Shown: positions 32,059 to 43,160, counted from the first letter of the stretch. The stretch is DNA of 64,000 nucleotides from Piezodorus guildinii (GCA_023052935.1 CM041293.1:154875474-154939473); one strand, 5' to 3'. Made by a program: numbers and translations. The notes: generated by a model not told the origin, from the letters alone.

Positions 32059-34743
32059 TTACAATATATCTCGGGGCCACTGCCGTTTCAACCTTCTAGG
32101 TGGGTTGTATGGATGAGTGGAGCTGGATAGGGATCGTGCTAAAGGATTAGGATGATGAATGAGGTTCTGATGGAATTTGGAAAATTTGGATGGAATTAGG
32201 TCTGAAATAAATGGAACATTAAGGTCGTGGTGCAAGGTATAGTTGGATACATAATAAGGAGCATTTACTATTATTCGGAGGACTTTGGATTGAAAGGATT
32301 GAATGCGTTTGATGTTAGAACGTTTAGCTGTCCCCCACAGTTCAAGTCCGTAGGTCCAGATGGGCTTCAGTATTGTCTTATAAATTAATAATTTGTTCTC
32401 AACTGTAAGTTCAGATTTTCTGTTTAATAGTCTGTATAACTGTCCGAATCGTCGATTGAGTTCTTTTCTTTTAAGTCTTGTATGTGGGTTCCACGTCAGT
32501 CTTTTGTCTAGTAGTAAGCCAAGATAGCGGACTGTATCTGAAGGAGGAATAGGAATGGAATTGAAGTAAACTGGCGGACAGGAGTTTCGTCGAAGAGTGA
32601 AGGTTACGTGTTTGCATTTGGCCTCGTTCACCTTTATGCGCCAAGCACCACACCAGTCTTCGATAAGACAAAGGTGTCTTTGCAGGATTAAGGATGCGGT
32701 TTCGGGATCGGAACTGGATGATAGGATGGCGGTGTCGTCGGCAAATGTTGCCAGAAAGGTGTCAGGATGATTAGGAATATCAGCGGTGTAAAGGATGTAA
32801 AGAACGGGTCCCAGGACGCTGCCCTGAGGAACACCGGCCTCAACGGGATAAAAGTTGGAAAATTCTACACCACAGCGAACTTGAAAGGAGCGGTTTGAGA
32901 GATAGGATCTTAGAATGAGGTAGAGAGACTGGGGTAAATGCGTTTTAAGCTTGAAGAGTAATCCAGCGTGCCGTACCCGGTCAAAATCTTGCGATTTGTC
33001 CAGAAACGCACCAGAACAATACTCTTTGCATTCGAGGGCTGAGGAAATATGGTCTACAACTCGGAGTCCTTGTTGAACAGTGGAATGATGAGAACGGAAA
33101 CCAAACTGGTGGGAAGGAAGGTTGTGAGATTCTAATATAGGCAGGATTCGTTTTAGAAGGAGCTTTTCGAAGATTTTTGAGAGGATGGGGAGTAGACTAA
33201 TAGGTCTGTAGGATGAAGTGTTACTGGAAGGTTTACCTGGTTTTAGGAATAGAATGATTGTGGAATGTTTCCATAAGAGAGGAAAATAGGTGGTGCGAAG
33301 GATGCAGTTGTAGATGTATGTAAGAAAAATAATGGCTTTCTGGGGAAGTTGTCGCAGGATCTGGGGGGTAAGGAGATCGTGTCCAGGAGATTTACGAAGG
33401 GTCAGTTTTTGAAGAAGATATTTCACCTCAGATGGATTAATAGCTTTAGGAGGTAGGGAAAGAGGTATTGGTGAGAAAAGGAATTCTTGAACTGTTGTGG
33501 TATGATTTCTGTTGGATTCCGGGTGAGGAGTGAATACTTTGGAGAGGTGTGTGGCGAATTCCTCGGCTTTATCTTTATCAGACGCAGCCCAGGAGTCATC
33601 ACCACGCCGAAGAGGATCGGAAACTTTGTGGTATTTTAGGATCTTTTTAGTCACATTCCACAGGGAATTATCTCGAGCTGATAGAGAGGAGAGGTAGGAA
33701 TTAAAGGACTGGGAACGGAAGGTCGCCAACTCCCGCTTTAATTGCCTACAATAAAAGTTATAGGAGCGGCGATCTGTTGGGTGTCGGGTTCTTTGCCATA
33801 ATGATCTGGATCGGCGTTTTGCATGGATGAGGTCAGCTAGGTGTTGAGGTAAATGGTTTTGCTGAGGAGTTCTATTGGAGTGCTTAGGAGAGGAGGCAGT
33901 CCAGACAGCTTGCTGAATGGCGGTAGTAAAGGAGTAGACGGAGCCATCAAGGTCATCCGGTGTTTTGAGGGTCACTCTGAGGTCAATATTATCGGTGAGG
34001 ATTTGGCGGAAGAGGTTCCAGTTGACAGGGCCTCGGATAAATGATGGTGGAATGGGTTTCGGAATAGGAGTTAGGGATACTTTAAGGATCAGTGGACTAT
34101 GGTCAGAGGATAGTTCATCAAGGCGAGTTACGGAATAGTTCAGGGAGCCTAATCCGCTGTGGATGAAGAAGTCGAGGATATCTGGATTACGGTTAGGATC
34201 TGTTGGCCAGTAGGTAGGGGAGTCAGGAGGTAGGAGGTTAAAATTTCGGGAATTCAGAGCAGTCAGCAAATTTCTTCCACGAGAATTCGTGGTTCTAGAA
34301 CCCCACTGCTGGTGCTTGGCGTTTAGATCTCCACCCAGAATAAAATGATTTCCTAGGGAATCCAGGAAGGATGCAAATTCGGTGTTGGAAATGGAGTGTT
34401 TGGGAGGGCAATATGCTGATGTAATAGTTACCGTATAGGAAAAAGTCTTGATTACTATTGCTGTGGCTTGCAGGAAATGATAGGTAGGAAGTGGAAGTAA
34501 ATGATTAGAGAGGGATTGGTGGACAATGATAGCAGAACCGGCATGAGCTTTGCCGTCTGGGTGGTCTGTACGGTATGTTATGTACTGTGGTATTTTGAAA
34601 AGCTGTTTAGTGGTTAGTCTAGTTTCAGTAATAAGTGCAACGTCAATTGTTTTGTCTTGCAACAACGCTGTCAGTTCGTCAGTGTGATTTCTAACACCAT
34701 TCGCATTCCAAAGGAGAATGGATAAGGAATTAGGTGAGGTCAT
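32059..34743 (-). CDS. Jockey-clade ORF2: AP-endonuclease and reverse transcriptase, intact
   Basis: 894 codons with no interruption. Residues ~1-220: AP-like endonuclease (ILLWNANGVRNHTDEL, a TETRL motif, GGDLNAKHQQWG, a SDHSPL motif). Residues ~420-720: RT with KPGKP-SYRPISLL, motif A AFLDKSQDFDRVRHAGLL, AGVPQGSVLGP, and catalytic FADD near residue 620. The C-terminus ends RLKRQWPRDIL, as in copy A1. No RNase H domain, as usual for Jockey. The protein would nick target DNA and reverse-transcribe the element RNA in place. Motif A keeps the catalytic Asp, but differs from copy A1 (DIAQAFDRVW) at flanking residues, so activity is uncertain. The ATG directly follows the ORF1 stop. Confidence 0.92.
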   Translation of the reverse strand: MTSPNSLSILLWNANGVRNHTDELTALLQDKTIDVALITETRLTTKQLFKIPQYITYRTDHPDGKAHAGSAIIVHQSLSNHLLPLPTYHFLQATAIVIKTFSYTVTITSAYCPPKHSISNTEFASFLDSLGNHFILGGDLNAKHQQWGSRTTNSRGRNLLTALNSRNFNLLPPDSPTYWPTDPNRNPDILDFFIHSGLGSLNYSVTRLDELSSDHSPLILKVSLTPIPKPIPPSFIRGPVNWNLFRQILTDNIDLRVTLKTPDDLDGSVYSFTTAIQQAVWTASSPKHSNRTPQQNHLPQHLADLIHAKRRSRSLWQRTRHPTDRRSYNFYCRQLKRELATFRSQSFNSYLSSLSARDNSLWNVTKKILKYHKVSDPLRRGDDSWAASDKDKAEEFATHLSKVFTPHPESNRNHTTTVQEFLFSPIPLSLPPKAINPSEVKYLLQKLTLRKSPGHDLLTPQILRQLPQKAIIFLTYIYNCILRTTYFPLLWKHSTIILFLKPGKPSSNTSSYRPISLLPILSKIFEKLLLKRILPILESHNLPSHQFGFRSHHSTVQQGLRVVDHISSALECKEYCSGAFLDKSQDFDRVRHAGLLFKLKTHLPQSLYLILRSYLSNRSFQVRCGVEFSNFYPVEAGVPQGSVLGPVLYILYTADIPNHPDTFLATFADDTAILSSSSDPETASLILQRHLCLIEDWCGAWRIKVNEAKCKHVTFTLRRNSCPPVYFNSIPIPPSDTVRYLGLLLDKRLTWNPHTRLKRKELNRRFGQLYRLLNRKSELTVENKLLIYKTILKPIWTYGLELWGTAKRSNIKRIQSFQSKVLRIIVNAPYYVSNYTLHHDLNVPFISDLIPSKFSKFHQNLIHHPNPLARSLSSSTHPYNPPRRLKRQWPRDIL

Positions 34744-36059
34744 TTATGGTTTTTGTAAGGCAGGAATGAGATTTGATACTAGATTTGTAAGGAGTGATAT
34801 AAGCGGCATAACAAGAGATTTGATTTCGGAGATGAACGATGTCATTAGACTGGTAAGATCTGTGACGTTTGATGGTGGAGGGATATGAGAAATTTGATGT
34901 TGAGGAGTTTTTTGAATATTAGGTAAACTTTGAGGGATAGATTGTTGTACAATAGATTGAGAATGTTGAGGAAAAAGTTGTTCCGGCAGTGCCTCGACCT
35001 CATGACTCTGGTTTCCACCTCCAAGCAAGTGGGCAAATGACACATTAGAATTTACAAGTTTAGATGGTTCTCTTCTGCTTCTGATTGGTATAGCTGTTTC
35101 ATTCGGATCCTGAGGTTTTTGGTATCTGGTTCTGAGTTTCTTGTAGATTTCGCATCCCTTGTAGTTAGCCGGGTGGTCCTTGAGGCACAGGGCACATACA
35201 GCGGGTGTTGATCTAGATCTTGTACATTCTTCTGATTTATGCTGTTCACCGCATTTCACACAGCGTGGTATGTGATGGCAATAACTTTTGGTATGACCAT
35301 ATGCCTGACAGTTATGACACTGAACAATTTCTTTCTTTGTGTAAGGTTTTTCAACTTTTACACGGGTATAGTACAGTCTACTGAGGTCATAGATTTTTTC
35401 GACTCCTGCTGATGGTTCCAAGTCCACGAAGAATAGAGGCAGTGGACTTTTATCTTTCAGAACATTGGTGACTTGCCTCACTTGGAATCCTAATTCTGTC
35501 AGTTCTTCTTTGATAGCTTCAACGGGTGTTGAGGAATGTAGGTTTCTGATTACGACCCTTAATGCTCTCTCCTGGCGCAGCTGATAAGTATGAAAGTCAG
35601 CTTTGGTCTCAGTCAGATATTTTACAATCTTTCTGTAGGTTTCAGCAGTAGTCGGAGATATTTTAGTATCATTGGTTCTACTTATACAATAATAACTATT
35701 AGGATCAGTTACTTTGTTTAAATCGCACACATCAGTTTAAAATTTTTAATATTTTTAACAAATATTGGTGGAGGTAGTGGTTCCCTGGGTATAGGAGAAG
35801 ATTCCATGGTTTCTTTTTCATTTTGGAGGATCTCAAATGGATTCGGTGTAAAAAACGGGGATTCATCGGTTATTCCTTGTGATGATGTGCTGGGCTGTGG
35901 TTCAGATCCTAATGAGGTAGCTGACGCGGTCGCTGGTGGAATCATTTTTTTATTTTGTTCTCGGCGAGGTCTCTGTTTTGTGGGAGACGAGTTAGAACCT
36001 GCAGATCTAGATCTTTTACTTGCGGACTTTGAGGACATGACTTGATGAAAATATCTCAT
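34744..36059 (-). pseudogene. Jockey-clade ORF1 (gag-like), one frameshift
   Basis: Starts at ATG 36,059 (MRYFHQVMSSK, as in A1). The frame runs 113 codons to a stop near 35,718. The correct frame continues from about 35,730 through the central domain and three knuckles (CHNCQAYGHTKSYC, CVKCGEQHKSEEC, CALCLKDHPANYKGC) to the stop at 34,744. The break lies in a TGTGTG-type microrepeat, consistent with a small indel. Otherwise colinear with the intact A1 protein. Confidence 0.9.
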
Positions 36060-36384
36060 TTATTAAGAAAATAATAATAATAAATAAATAATGAAATAAG
36101 AATAAAAGATAAAAGAAAGATAAGTTAAAGAAAAGCAAGCCCGAGCTTGCCGAGCTAGCGGCAATCAGCTGATCAGTGCCCCTCCTTTCACTTTTTCATG
36201 ATTGTACAAAGTAAATTATAACTTTGCTTACCGAAATTTCTCCAATATTCACTGCCGTAGTATTCCTGAGGTCTAGTGATGTTCTCCAGACTGAATTCAA
36301 GCGAATTCCTACTGAAAAAAGCAAAAATCTGAGAGACGATGTAACGTATGACTGTTATCATCGAGCGCATCAGCTGATCCTGAT

Positions 36385-36545
36385 GGTAACACGCTTAAAA
36401 ATCAAATTTAGATTTAAAAAAAAAAAAAAAAAGAATCATGTAAATAGGTCCAATAATAAGCAAATGACAGATTTTTGCGTTTCCTGTAAAATTGTCTAAA
36501 GTGGGTACAGTGTACGTTCTGGAAATCAAGGTCTCAATCAATAAA
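36385..36545 (+). repeat. Unnamed repeat R (copy 2)
   Basis: Colinear with 27,380-27,545. Serves as the insertion site of Jockey A2. Has a poly(A) expansion at about 36,416-36,431. Confidence 0.7.
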
Positions 36546-37055
36546 ATAAAATCATCATTCTTAAAATGATGTGTCGAAAACGTCACTAGGCTCTGGCACT
36601 ATAAAGATTTGTCCAGGTGGAATACGTGACCGCACATAACTTAACAGTGGGGACAATAATCTATACCTGCTGGGAGGCAGTACAAACACGCACTGTGTAC
36701 TCACTACTTCTCATGTCACCAAGCTTATTTCCATATCACCTTCGTCTTGGCCGATCCTCCTTACTGCTTTCATTCGGTGTGGATCTTGTACCTCTAAGGC
36801 TATACTGGTATTCATAATAGAATACTTCACTCTATGTGAAAGCAAAATATAAATATAATAAACCAATCAATCTAAAAGTAGATTTTTAGTTCCATACATA
36901 CATATATATAAAATATATAGTTAAATAAAGTATTGCGGTCCGAAAATTTTTGAATACAAATTTAGATATTTACGTATTATGATCAAATACAAATACAACC
37001 CTGTCTATGTAAAACGTATAGCTCAAAAAGTAATGTTATTTAAGTAATTATATAT
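36546..37055. other. Intergenic DNA, nothing recognised
   Basis: 36,570-36,820 is less AT-rich, with a 66-codon open frame that matches nothing I know. Confidence 0.45.
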
Positions 37056-37060
37056 TTAAA

Positions 37061-37948
37061 AAATCTGGTGCGGGCAACACACGACTTTCAGTTACTACGA
37101 CTGTTAAAATATATTGAAAAAACTATTAACTAGTATAGTTAATAATTTTTAATATTTAAAATGAAGTGTCAATTTAAAAAATATTTTAAGTTCATTTTAA
37201 TTTTAATCAGTAATAAGTTTATTCCCTATTTGTCACTTATATTAACTTTTACAACTTTTTGTATCAGATAATATTTTTTCTAAAATCTTTTTCTTTCCAG
37301 CGGTATATTATACGTCTATATTACTGTTCTTATTTTCAAAAAACTAAAAATCACATTAAAAAATAGTTTTACACATTTATCCTTTTGTTGGTCATCAAAT
37401 CCCTCCAACTTGTATATTTAGCCGTCCTTCATCGATGTTATTAACGTGATATGGTTAATCTTTTAGAATGTGCCAAATTAAAGGTATTTTAAAGGGAAAA
37501 AAAATATATCGGCATTAACGCCCTGTTACACTATTTCAATCCGAATGAAACCTACATGATATTAAAGCTCATTAAGTTTTACATCGATATAGCGATTTTA
37601 ATCAAAATCGTTAGATCTGTTTTTGAGAAAATCGTCAACAGGTGCAAAATGCATGGTCTATAGTGGCCTTTCTGGTGAGCCGATTTTGATAAAAAAGCTG
37701 CTGCAACATCACGGGAATATAGTTGTCTCAAATATGAAATTTCATTTTCGTACATATTTTCGTTTTCATTCTGGACTTACCACAAACACACAGACACAGA
37801 CTAATTTGCGGGACTTGGTTATTTGGAATCAGGAGACCCTAGATCGTGTATTTCCGTTGAAAACTGGAATTCGAATATTTTCACGATCGCAGTAGTTTCC
37901 CTTATTATATATTTCATATATAGGTAAGTTAAAGTAAAAAACGCGATG
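37061..37948 (+). mobile_element. HINE copy, near full-length
   Basis: Head AAATCTGGTGCGGGCAACAC at 37,061, complete body, CCCTTATTATATATTTCATATATAGGTAAGTTAAAGTAAAA tail. It joins the next unit directly. Confidence 0.85.
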
Positions 37949-39290
37949 CACACAACTTTTACTTAACTCCTTTCTTAAAATTATGAAAAAGGAATTATAT
38001 TGTTTCAACGGAAACGCTAAAATAAAATAATAACAATATTTTTTCGTCCCTCTGCATTGTTTTCTACAGCAGTATATGATATATAACAATTTTTCTAAAA
38101 TGTTTAGCTTACCAATGGTACATTATACATCTGTATGAATGAAGCCTTTATTGCAAGAATAACATTTTAATTATAATATTCAATTTGAGTTCTAATACAA
38201 GTGAAAAATAATAATAATTTATATACTTAATAAATGAACAAAACTATATAATTGTAATAATGTTCCTTAATTGCTTACAACATTTAAAAATATTTACAAT
38301 TGATATATTTACAAAATGTTATCCCTACAGGCATCTTCTTACAGAGGTGATGGTCTAACTTCCCCGGTGACCAAACCTACTGGGAGGTGATACTTCAGTA
38401 TATTACCATTATTACTTTAAAAGAGGGATCACTTGTAACTGGGTGGTTAGCATAACAGCCTCCTATGCCAATGGTCACGGGTTCAAACCCGCAGGTGGTC
38501 CTAGGATTTTTTAATGGAAGTAAAAAATCCTTAGTTATGCCGTCCTTCGGAGGGGACGTTAAAAGGTGGTCCCAAGCCTGTGCGATGTCAGGTACTCGTT
38601 AAAGATCCCTATCCTAATAAAACCTTGATTGGCAAAATTTAGAACTCCCACTGTAGCATCGTCTGATTAGCCATAGTAGCACAAAGTGACGTTAAATAAA
38701 CAAACAAACTTTAAAAGAATTAAAAAACTAAAATAATTTTTACTATTATTACTTTAAAAAAAAAACTGCTGTTATCTCCTTTAGTTGGTTATTAAATTCT
38801 TCCGTCTTTCATATAGACCTATATTTCATCTATTCTAACAAATAGAAATTATTAATTATTTCATTAATTAATAATCAGCTAATCCAACGATACTTAAGAA
38901 GCAGGCAATTTAAAAAATTAGCATTTAAACATTGTCACACTATTTCAATCATAATCAAACCAACATGAGGTTAAGACACATTTTATCTTACAGCAATTAA
39001 AATGAGTTAAATAAAAATTATTCGTGCCGTTTTTTAGAAGCTCGTAAAAATGTGTAAAATACATGGTATAAAGAAGCACTTCTAATTATTCGCGTTCGGT
39101 GAAAAAAAACTTCTTGTTTCACACTAATTTTAATTTTCGAGCTATACTTCTTATACTAATACTTTGTTAATTTTTTTCTGTAGTTGGTCAATGGGACTCA
39201 AAGGACTCTAAAAGGTTTTTTTTAAATTTAACTCGAATTCGTTAATTTTCACGTTATTTTATATATGGTATATGTAAGCGAAAGTAATTA
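37941..39290 (+). mobile_element. HINE copy in tandem, interrupted by SINE2
   Basis: Head-like AACGCGATGCACACAACTTTTACTTAACTCC follows the previous tail. The family body is decayed, with the SINE2 insertion in its middle. The tail ATATGTAAGCGAAAGTAATTAG is at about 39,265-39,288. Confidence 0.65.
38425..38707 (+). mobile_element. SINE2, full-length with TSD
   Basis: Best copy in the window. 11-bp TSD ACTTTAAAAGA at 38,414-38,424 and 38,708-38,718. tRNA-like head GGGTGGTTAGCATAACAGCC with B box GGGTTCAAACCC (about 38,480), a body, and the tail GACGTTAAATAAACAAACAA. Length 283 bp. Confidence 0.88.
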
Positions 39291-39838
39291 GTATATTACT
39301 TGGATGTTTTATATAATCGGTGTTAACCATTTTTAAAATTTCATCTAAAAAGTTTCTGATTTATTTCCCAAACTGATTTGTTTACAACTTTCTAAATATT
39401 CAATAAAACCTAGGTATTAATTAAAGCTGTGTGATGCAAGTACTCGTTTTTAATTTAAATGAAAATCTTAATTCTTAATAAAGAGAAATTTAATGAATTG
39501 ATTTACAAATTAATGTATTCACCTCTAAATTCAGCAAAACCAGTTTTTAAACCTTTCGGCTCTAGGAGTAGCGAATATTTGTCCTGCCCTGAGGCAATTT
39601 TTCCCATTAGAAGCAAATATTAAATTCGTGACCTTTTGAAAAATGAGAAGGAATCCTTAACGGGTTGAAGAATATTTTTGTGCCGTTTCATTTGGTGTTG
39701 ATTTGTTTAGGAGTGATAAATTAAAACTGACGCCAGCTATTGATCAAGCCGAAATGATAAAACAGTGTTCCTCCGAATTTGTTAAAATTCTTTCGATTTC
39801 TGGGTCTTTGCAGAAAAAAAAAATCTATTAATTTATGA
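39291..39838. other. AT-rich intergenic DNA, nothing recognised
   Basis: No supported frame or repeat. Confidence 0.5.
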
Positions 39839-40106
39839 AAGTCCGGACTAAATTCCACCGATTTTTTAAAAAATCATTATGTAGTTTTTATATTAATGAT
39901 GATTTATCACCTTAGAATAAATAAAATTCATTTTATAAAGTATTTTATTGGAATCAATAACTATTTATCATCATCTCTGATATAAAGAATACTTTTAGAA
40001 ATAATGCTTTATTGAACTTAATTAAGATAGATTATATAAATAATATAAATAGAACTCATAGACTATTTTGGACATATGATCATAAATGCTAATGATAAAT
40101 ATGACA
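39839..40106 (-). mobile_element. LTR-type segment (minus orientation)
   Basis: The same ~260-bp sequence is found at 41,234-41,496 (+) and 41,679-41,936 (-). It is bounded by TGTCATAT at its start and GTCCGGACTT at its end on the element strand. The 40-bp piece 40,107-40,146 is shared with 42,876-42,914. No pol sequence adjoins this copy. Confidence 0.65.
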
Positions 40107-40149
40107 ATCTCCAGCATTATAATAATATTTATTTTATAGGTTCTCTTCA

Positions 40150-40850
40150 GCTCTCTCTTAAATCCTCACCGCACCCGAACTGGCCCGCCCCTTAACAGAA
40201 ACGGTAAAAAGAAGGTGGCAATCCATGTGGGATGAAAGACCATCCAGTAAACTTAAACTGATTAAGAAAAACGTGAACCCCTGGAAAACCTCAATCCGTA
40301 ACTCTCGTCGAGAAGAAGTTGCTATTACCCGCCTCAGAATCGGACATAGCCGACTTACTCATGGTTATTTAATTACGAGAGAAGCCCCTCCTAAATGCTC
40401 GCACTGCAACACAATTTTATCAATCAGCCACGTATTTGAAGAATGCTCTTATTATCGTACAATATTACACCAGCTGGGTATACCGCCCAATATAAGAATG
40501 GCTCTGCGGGACGATGAGACCATAATAAATGCCGTAATTAAGTTTCTAGCAAGGGTCAAACTGTTAAATAGCCTCTGACTATCCAACACATCTATCGAAG
40601 ACATACCCTCTTTATTATGTATCTGTTTAATTTATTATCATATTAATGTCTAATTTCTGTTGTTATTATTTTATTTTTTTAATCTGTATCCTTTACTTAT
40701 TTTACTTATTTATTTGTCTTCTTATTCTTAATCTCACTTGAATTAAAAATAACCTCCTTGAAGAATCAATCATAATAACAAACCATCGGGCGTTGATGAC
40801 CTAGATGTTCTATGCCCTAAAACAAAACAAACAAACAAACAATCCAGGAA
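40150..40850 (+). pseudogene. LINE C-terminal fragment with zinc motif (I-like group)
   Basis: Open frame from about 40,165 to the stop at 40,578, containing RREEVAITRLRIGHSRLTHGY and CSHCNTILSISHVFEEC (C-x2-C...H-x4-C), the domain that follows RNase H in these LINEs. RT and RNase H are missing. A 3' UTR ends near 40,845 in an (ACAA)n tail, typical of a simple-repeat LINE tail. It joins LTR-element sequence on both sides. Confidence 0.8.
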
Positions 40851-40854
40851 AGTA

Positions 40855-41233
40855 GAAACCACATTGGGAGACTGTTCTTAATGAAGCTCTTCACTCAATC
40901 CGATCCTTTAACTAAACCCCTCATGAGCGATTCTTCAAACATCCTCGAAGATCTGGTAGGGGAAGCTCTACACCGACCAGGCTTGCATCTCCTGGACCAG
41001 TCTTACTGAGACGACAAATCCGCCAATCCAAGTATGATCCAAAAGTTGATGAAGTTACTCTGATTGAAAGTAACCCAGACTACGCCCTCGTACGCTTGCC
41101 AAGCGGCAAGGAGGCTCGGGTATCTACTCGCCATCTAGCACTTCAGATCTTGAGAAGATCTACGAGAACCAGACGTTTGCCCCGTAAATATGAAGATCGC
41201 GATCTTTCCTAGGCAAAGAGGAAGGAAGGTGAA
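40855..41233 (+). pseudogene. Ty3-type pol C-terminus (integrase tail) + polypurine tract
   Basis: Frame segments read SPGPVLLRRQIRQSKYDPKV, then DEVTLIESNPDYALVRLPSG and ARVSTRHLAL. These are the integrase C-terminal motifs of Ty3/mdg4-type elements. The acidic tail found in the minus copy (41,940-42,600) is deleted here. The purine-rich GGCAAAGAGGAAGGAAGGTG directly precedes the LTR and fits a polypurine tract. Confidence 0.75.
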
Positions 41234-41496
41234 TGTCATATATATCATTAGCATTTATGATCATTTGTCCAAAATAGTCTATGAGTTCTATTTATAATAT
41301 TTATATAACCTAATTAAGTTCAATAAAGCCTTATTTCTGAAGGTATTCTTTATATCAGAGATCATGATAAATAGTTATTGATTCCAATAAATACTTTATA
41401 AAATGAATTTTGTTTATTCTAAGGTGATAAGTCATCATTAATATAAGCACTACACAATGATTTAAAAAAAAAATCGGCATAATTTAGTCCGGACTT
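41234..41496 (+). mobile_element. 3' LTR (plus orientation)
   Basis: Begins TGTCATATATATCATTAGC after the polypurine tract and ends ATTTAGTCCGGACTT. AATAAAGCC at about 41,322 may be a polyadenylation signal. Complementary to 41,679-41,936. Confidence 0.75.
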
Positions 41497-41678
41497 GAAT
41501 TCAAGATCTGACTTCCTTCTCCTACTTCCGCTTGTCGCCTTCCTTCCATTAGCTCCTCTTCAGATTCTTTGACTTCTACAGTCTCTGCCTCTTTAAGTCC
41601 TTCGTATACTACGGGATCTGCGGACTTGTCTGATTCGATGTGAGTAACTGGATCCGTGACACTTCTTTGCATCATCTC
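41497..41678 (-). pseudogene. Short pol tail fragment at the centre of the inverted LTRs
   Basis: Encodes an acidic segment (MMQRSVTDPVTHIESDKSAD...) also present at 42,020-42,190. It links the two oppositely oriented LTRs. Confidence 0.7.
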
Positions 41679-41936
41679 AAGTCCGGACTAAATTCCACCG
41701 ATTTTTTAAAAAATCATCATATAGTCCTTATATTAATGATGATTTATCACCTTAGAATAAATAAAATTCATTTTATAAAGTATTTATTGGAATCAATAAC
41801 TATTTATCATGATCCCTAATATAAAGAATACCTTCAGAAATAAGGCTTTATTAAACTTAATTAAGATATGTTATATAAATAGAACTCATAGACTATTTTG
41901 GACATATGATTATAAATGCTAATGATATATATGACA
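41679..41936 (-). mobile_element. 3' LTR (minus orientation)
   Basis: Same sequence as 41,234-41,496 but inverted. Its TGTCAT start abuts the purine-rich tract of the adjoining pol fragment on minus (CCTCCCCTTTGCC on +). Confidence 0.75.
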
Positions 41937-42600
41937 TTCACCACCCCTCCCCTTTGCCTAGAAAAGATCGTGATCTTCATATTTATGGAGCAAACGGTTC
42001 TCGTAGATCTTCTCAAGATCTGACTTCCTTCTCCTACTTCCGCTTCTCGCTTTCCTTCCATTAGCCCCTCTTCAGATTCTTTGACTTCTACAGCCTCTGC
42101 CTCTTCAGGTCTTTCGTCTACTACGGGATCTGCGGACTTGTCTGATTCGATGTGAGTAACTTGATCAGTTACACTTCTTTGCATCATCTCATCTTCCGTG
42201 TCTTCATGATGTTCAGGAGGGAGATCTCCAATAAGTGCTAGATGGCGAGTAGATACCCGAGCCTCCTCGCCGCTCGGCAAGCGAACGAGGGCGTAGTCTG
42301 GGTTACTTTTAATCAGAGTAACTTCATCAACTTTTGGGTCATACTTGGACTGGTGGATGTGTCGTCTCAGTAAGACTGGTCCAGGAGATGCAAGCCAGGT
42401 CGGTGTAGAGCTTCCCCTACTAGATCTTCGAGGATGTTTGAAGAATCGCTCATGAGGGGTTTCGTTTGTAGGCGTGGATAGACGGGATCAAATTGAGTGA
42501 AGAGCTTCTTTGAGAACAGTCTCTCAGTGTGATGTTTCTCTTTTCCTGGATTTAAGAGCGAGCTGAACAGTTTTCTAAATGATCTACTTGTATCGTTTGA
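41937..42600 (-). pseudogene. Ty3-type pol C-terminus with acidic tail
   Basis: Minus-strand frame (with stops upstream) reads ERFFKHPRRSSRGSS, SPGPVLLRRHIHQSKYDPKV, DEVTLIKSNPDYALVRLPSG, ARVSTRHLAL, then a ~75-residue Glu/Asp-rich tail and a short end at the LTR. The integrase catalytic core is absent. The acidic extension after the VSTRHLAL motif is a lineage feature I cannot place further. Confidence 0.75.
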
Positions 42601-42629
42601 AGGAAGTTAGATCTTGAGTCACGATCTTT

Positions 42630-42914
42630 CCTAGGCAAAGGGAAGGGGAGGTGAATGTCATATTTACCATTAGCATTTATGATCATATGTCCAAAATAGC
42701 CTATGAGTTCTATTTATGTTATTTACATGACCTATCTTAATTAAGTTCAATAAATTGATATGAAGAATACCTTCAGAAATTAGGCTTTATTGAACTTAAT
42801 TAAGATAGGTTATATAAATAGAACTCATAGACTATTTTGGACATATGATCATAAATGCTAATGATAAATATGACAATCTCTAGCATTATAATAATATTTA
42901 TTTTATAGGTTCTG
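42630..42914. repeat. Fold-back pair of partial LTRs
   Basis: Plus-oriented LTR start (TGTCATATTTACC at 42,656 after the purine tract) to about 42,755. It is then followed by a minus-oriented partial LTR (about 42,764-42,875). GACCTATCTTAATTAAGTTC and its complement face each other, so the DNA could fold back. Confidence 0.7.
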
Positions 42915-42959
42915 TCTCACTGGAATATAAATAGTCGGAAATATATAATTCTAACCTAA

Positions 42960-43160
42960 CCTGTACCTTTACGGCCCATGAGGGCCTTGGGCACAGTACA
43001 TATAGAGATTTATACTGTTTCTAAGCCAACGGCAGTGAATGAGGTGATTAAGCCCTAATCAAACTCAGCTGTCACTTTTTTCCCCAATTATTTTGTGTAC
43101 TAACTTTATCGCGGGTGGGTCTGCCCCAGGAGGGTCTCTATACCAGAGGTGGCCCACAAT
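42960..43160 (-). repeat. SINE1 body fragment (headless, no T tail)
   Basis: GGGCACAGTACATATAGAG, CCAACGGCAGTGAATGAGGT and GCCCCAGGAGGGTCTC match the SINE1 body. Confidence 0.75.

Larger units (their letters stand above)
31607..36384 (-). mobile_element. Full-length Jockey-clade non-LTR retrotransposon (copy A2)
   Basis: Flanked by a perfect 12-bp TSD GGTAACACGCTT (31,595-31,606 and 36,385-36,396). Minus-strand order: 5' UTR about 325 bp, ORF1, ORF2, GC-rich then AT-rich 3' UTR, poly(A) (T run ending near 31,621). It lies between a Jockey B relic and repeat R, whose other copy at 27,380 shows the pre-insertion sequence on the right side. Confidence 0.92.

Noticed and set aside
38455..38530. 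Functional tRNA gene in SINE2
   Set aside because: tRNA-like head of a dispersed SINE with TSD, not a standalone tRNA.
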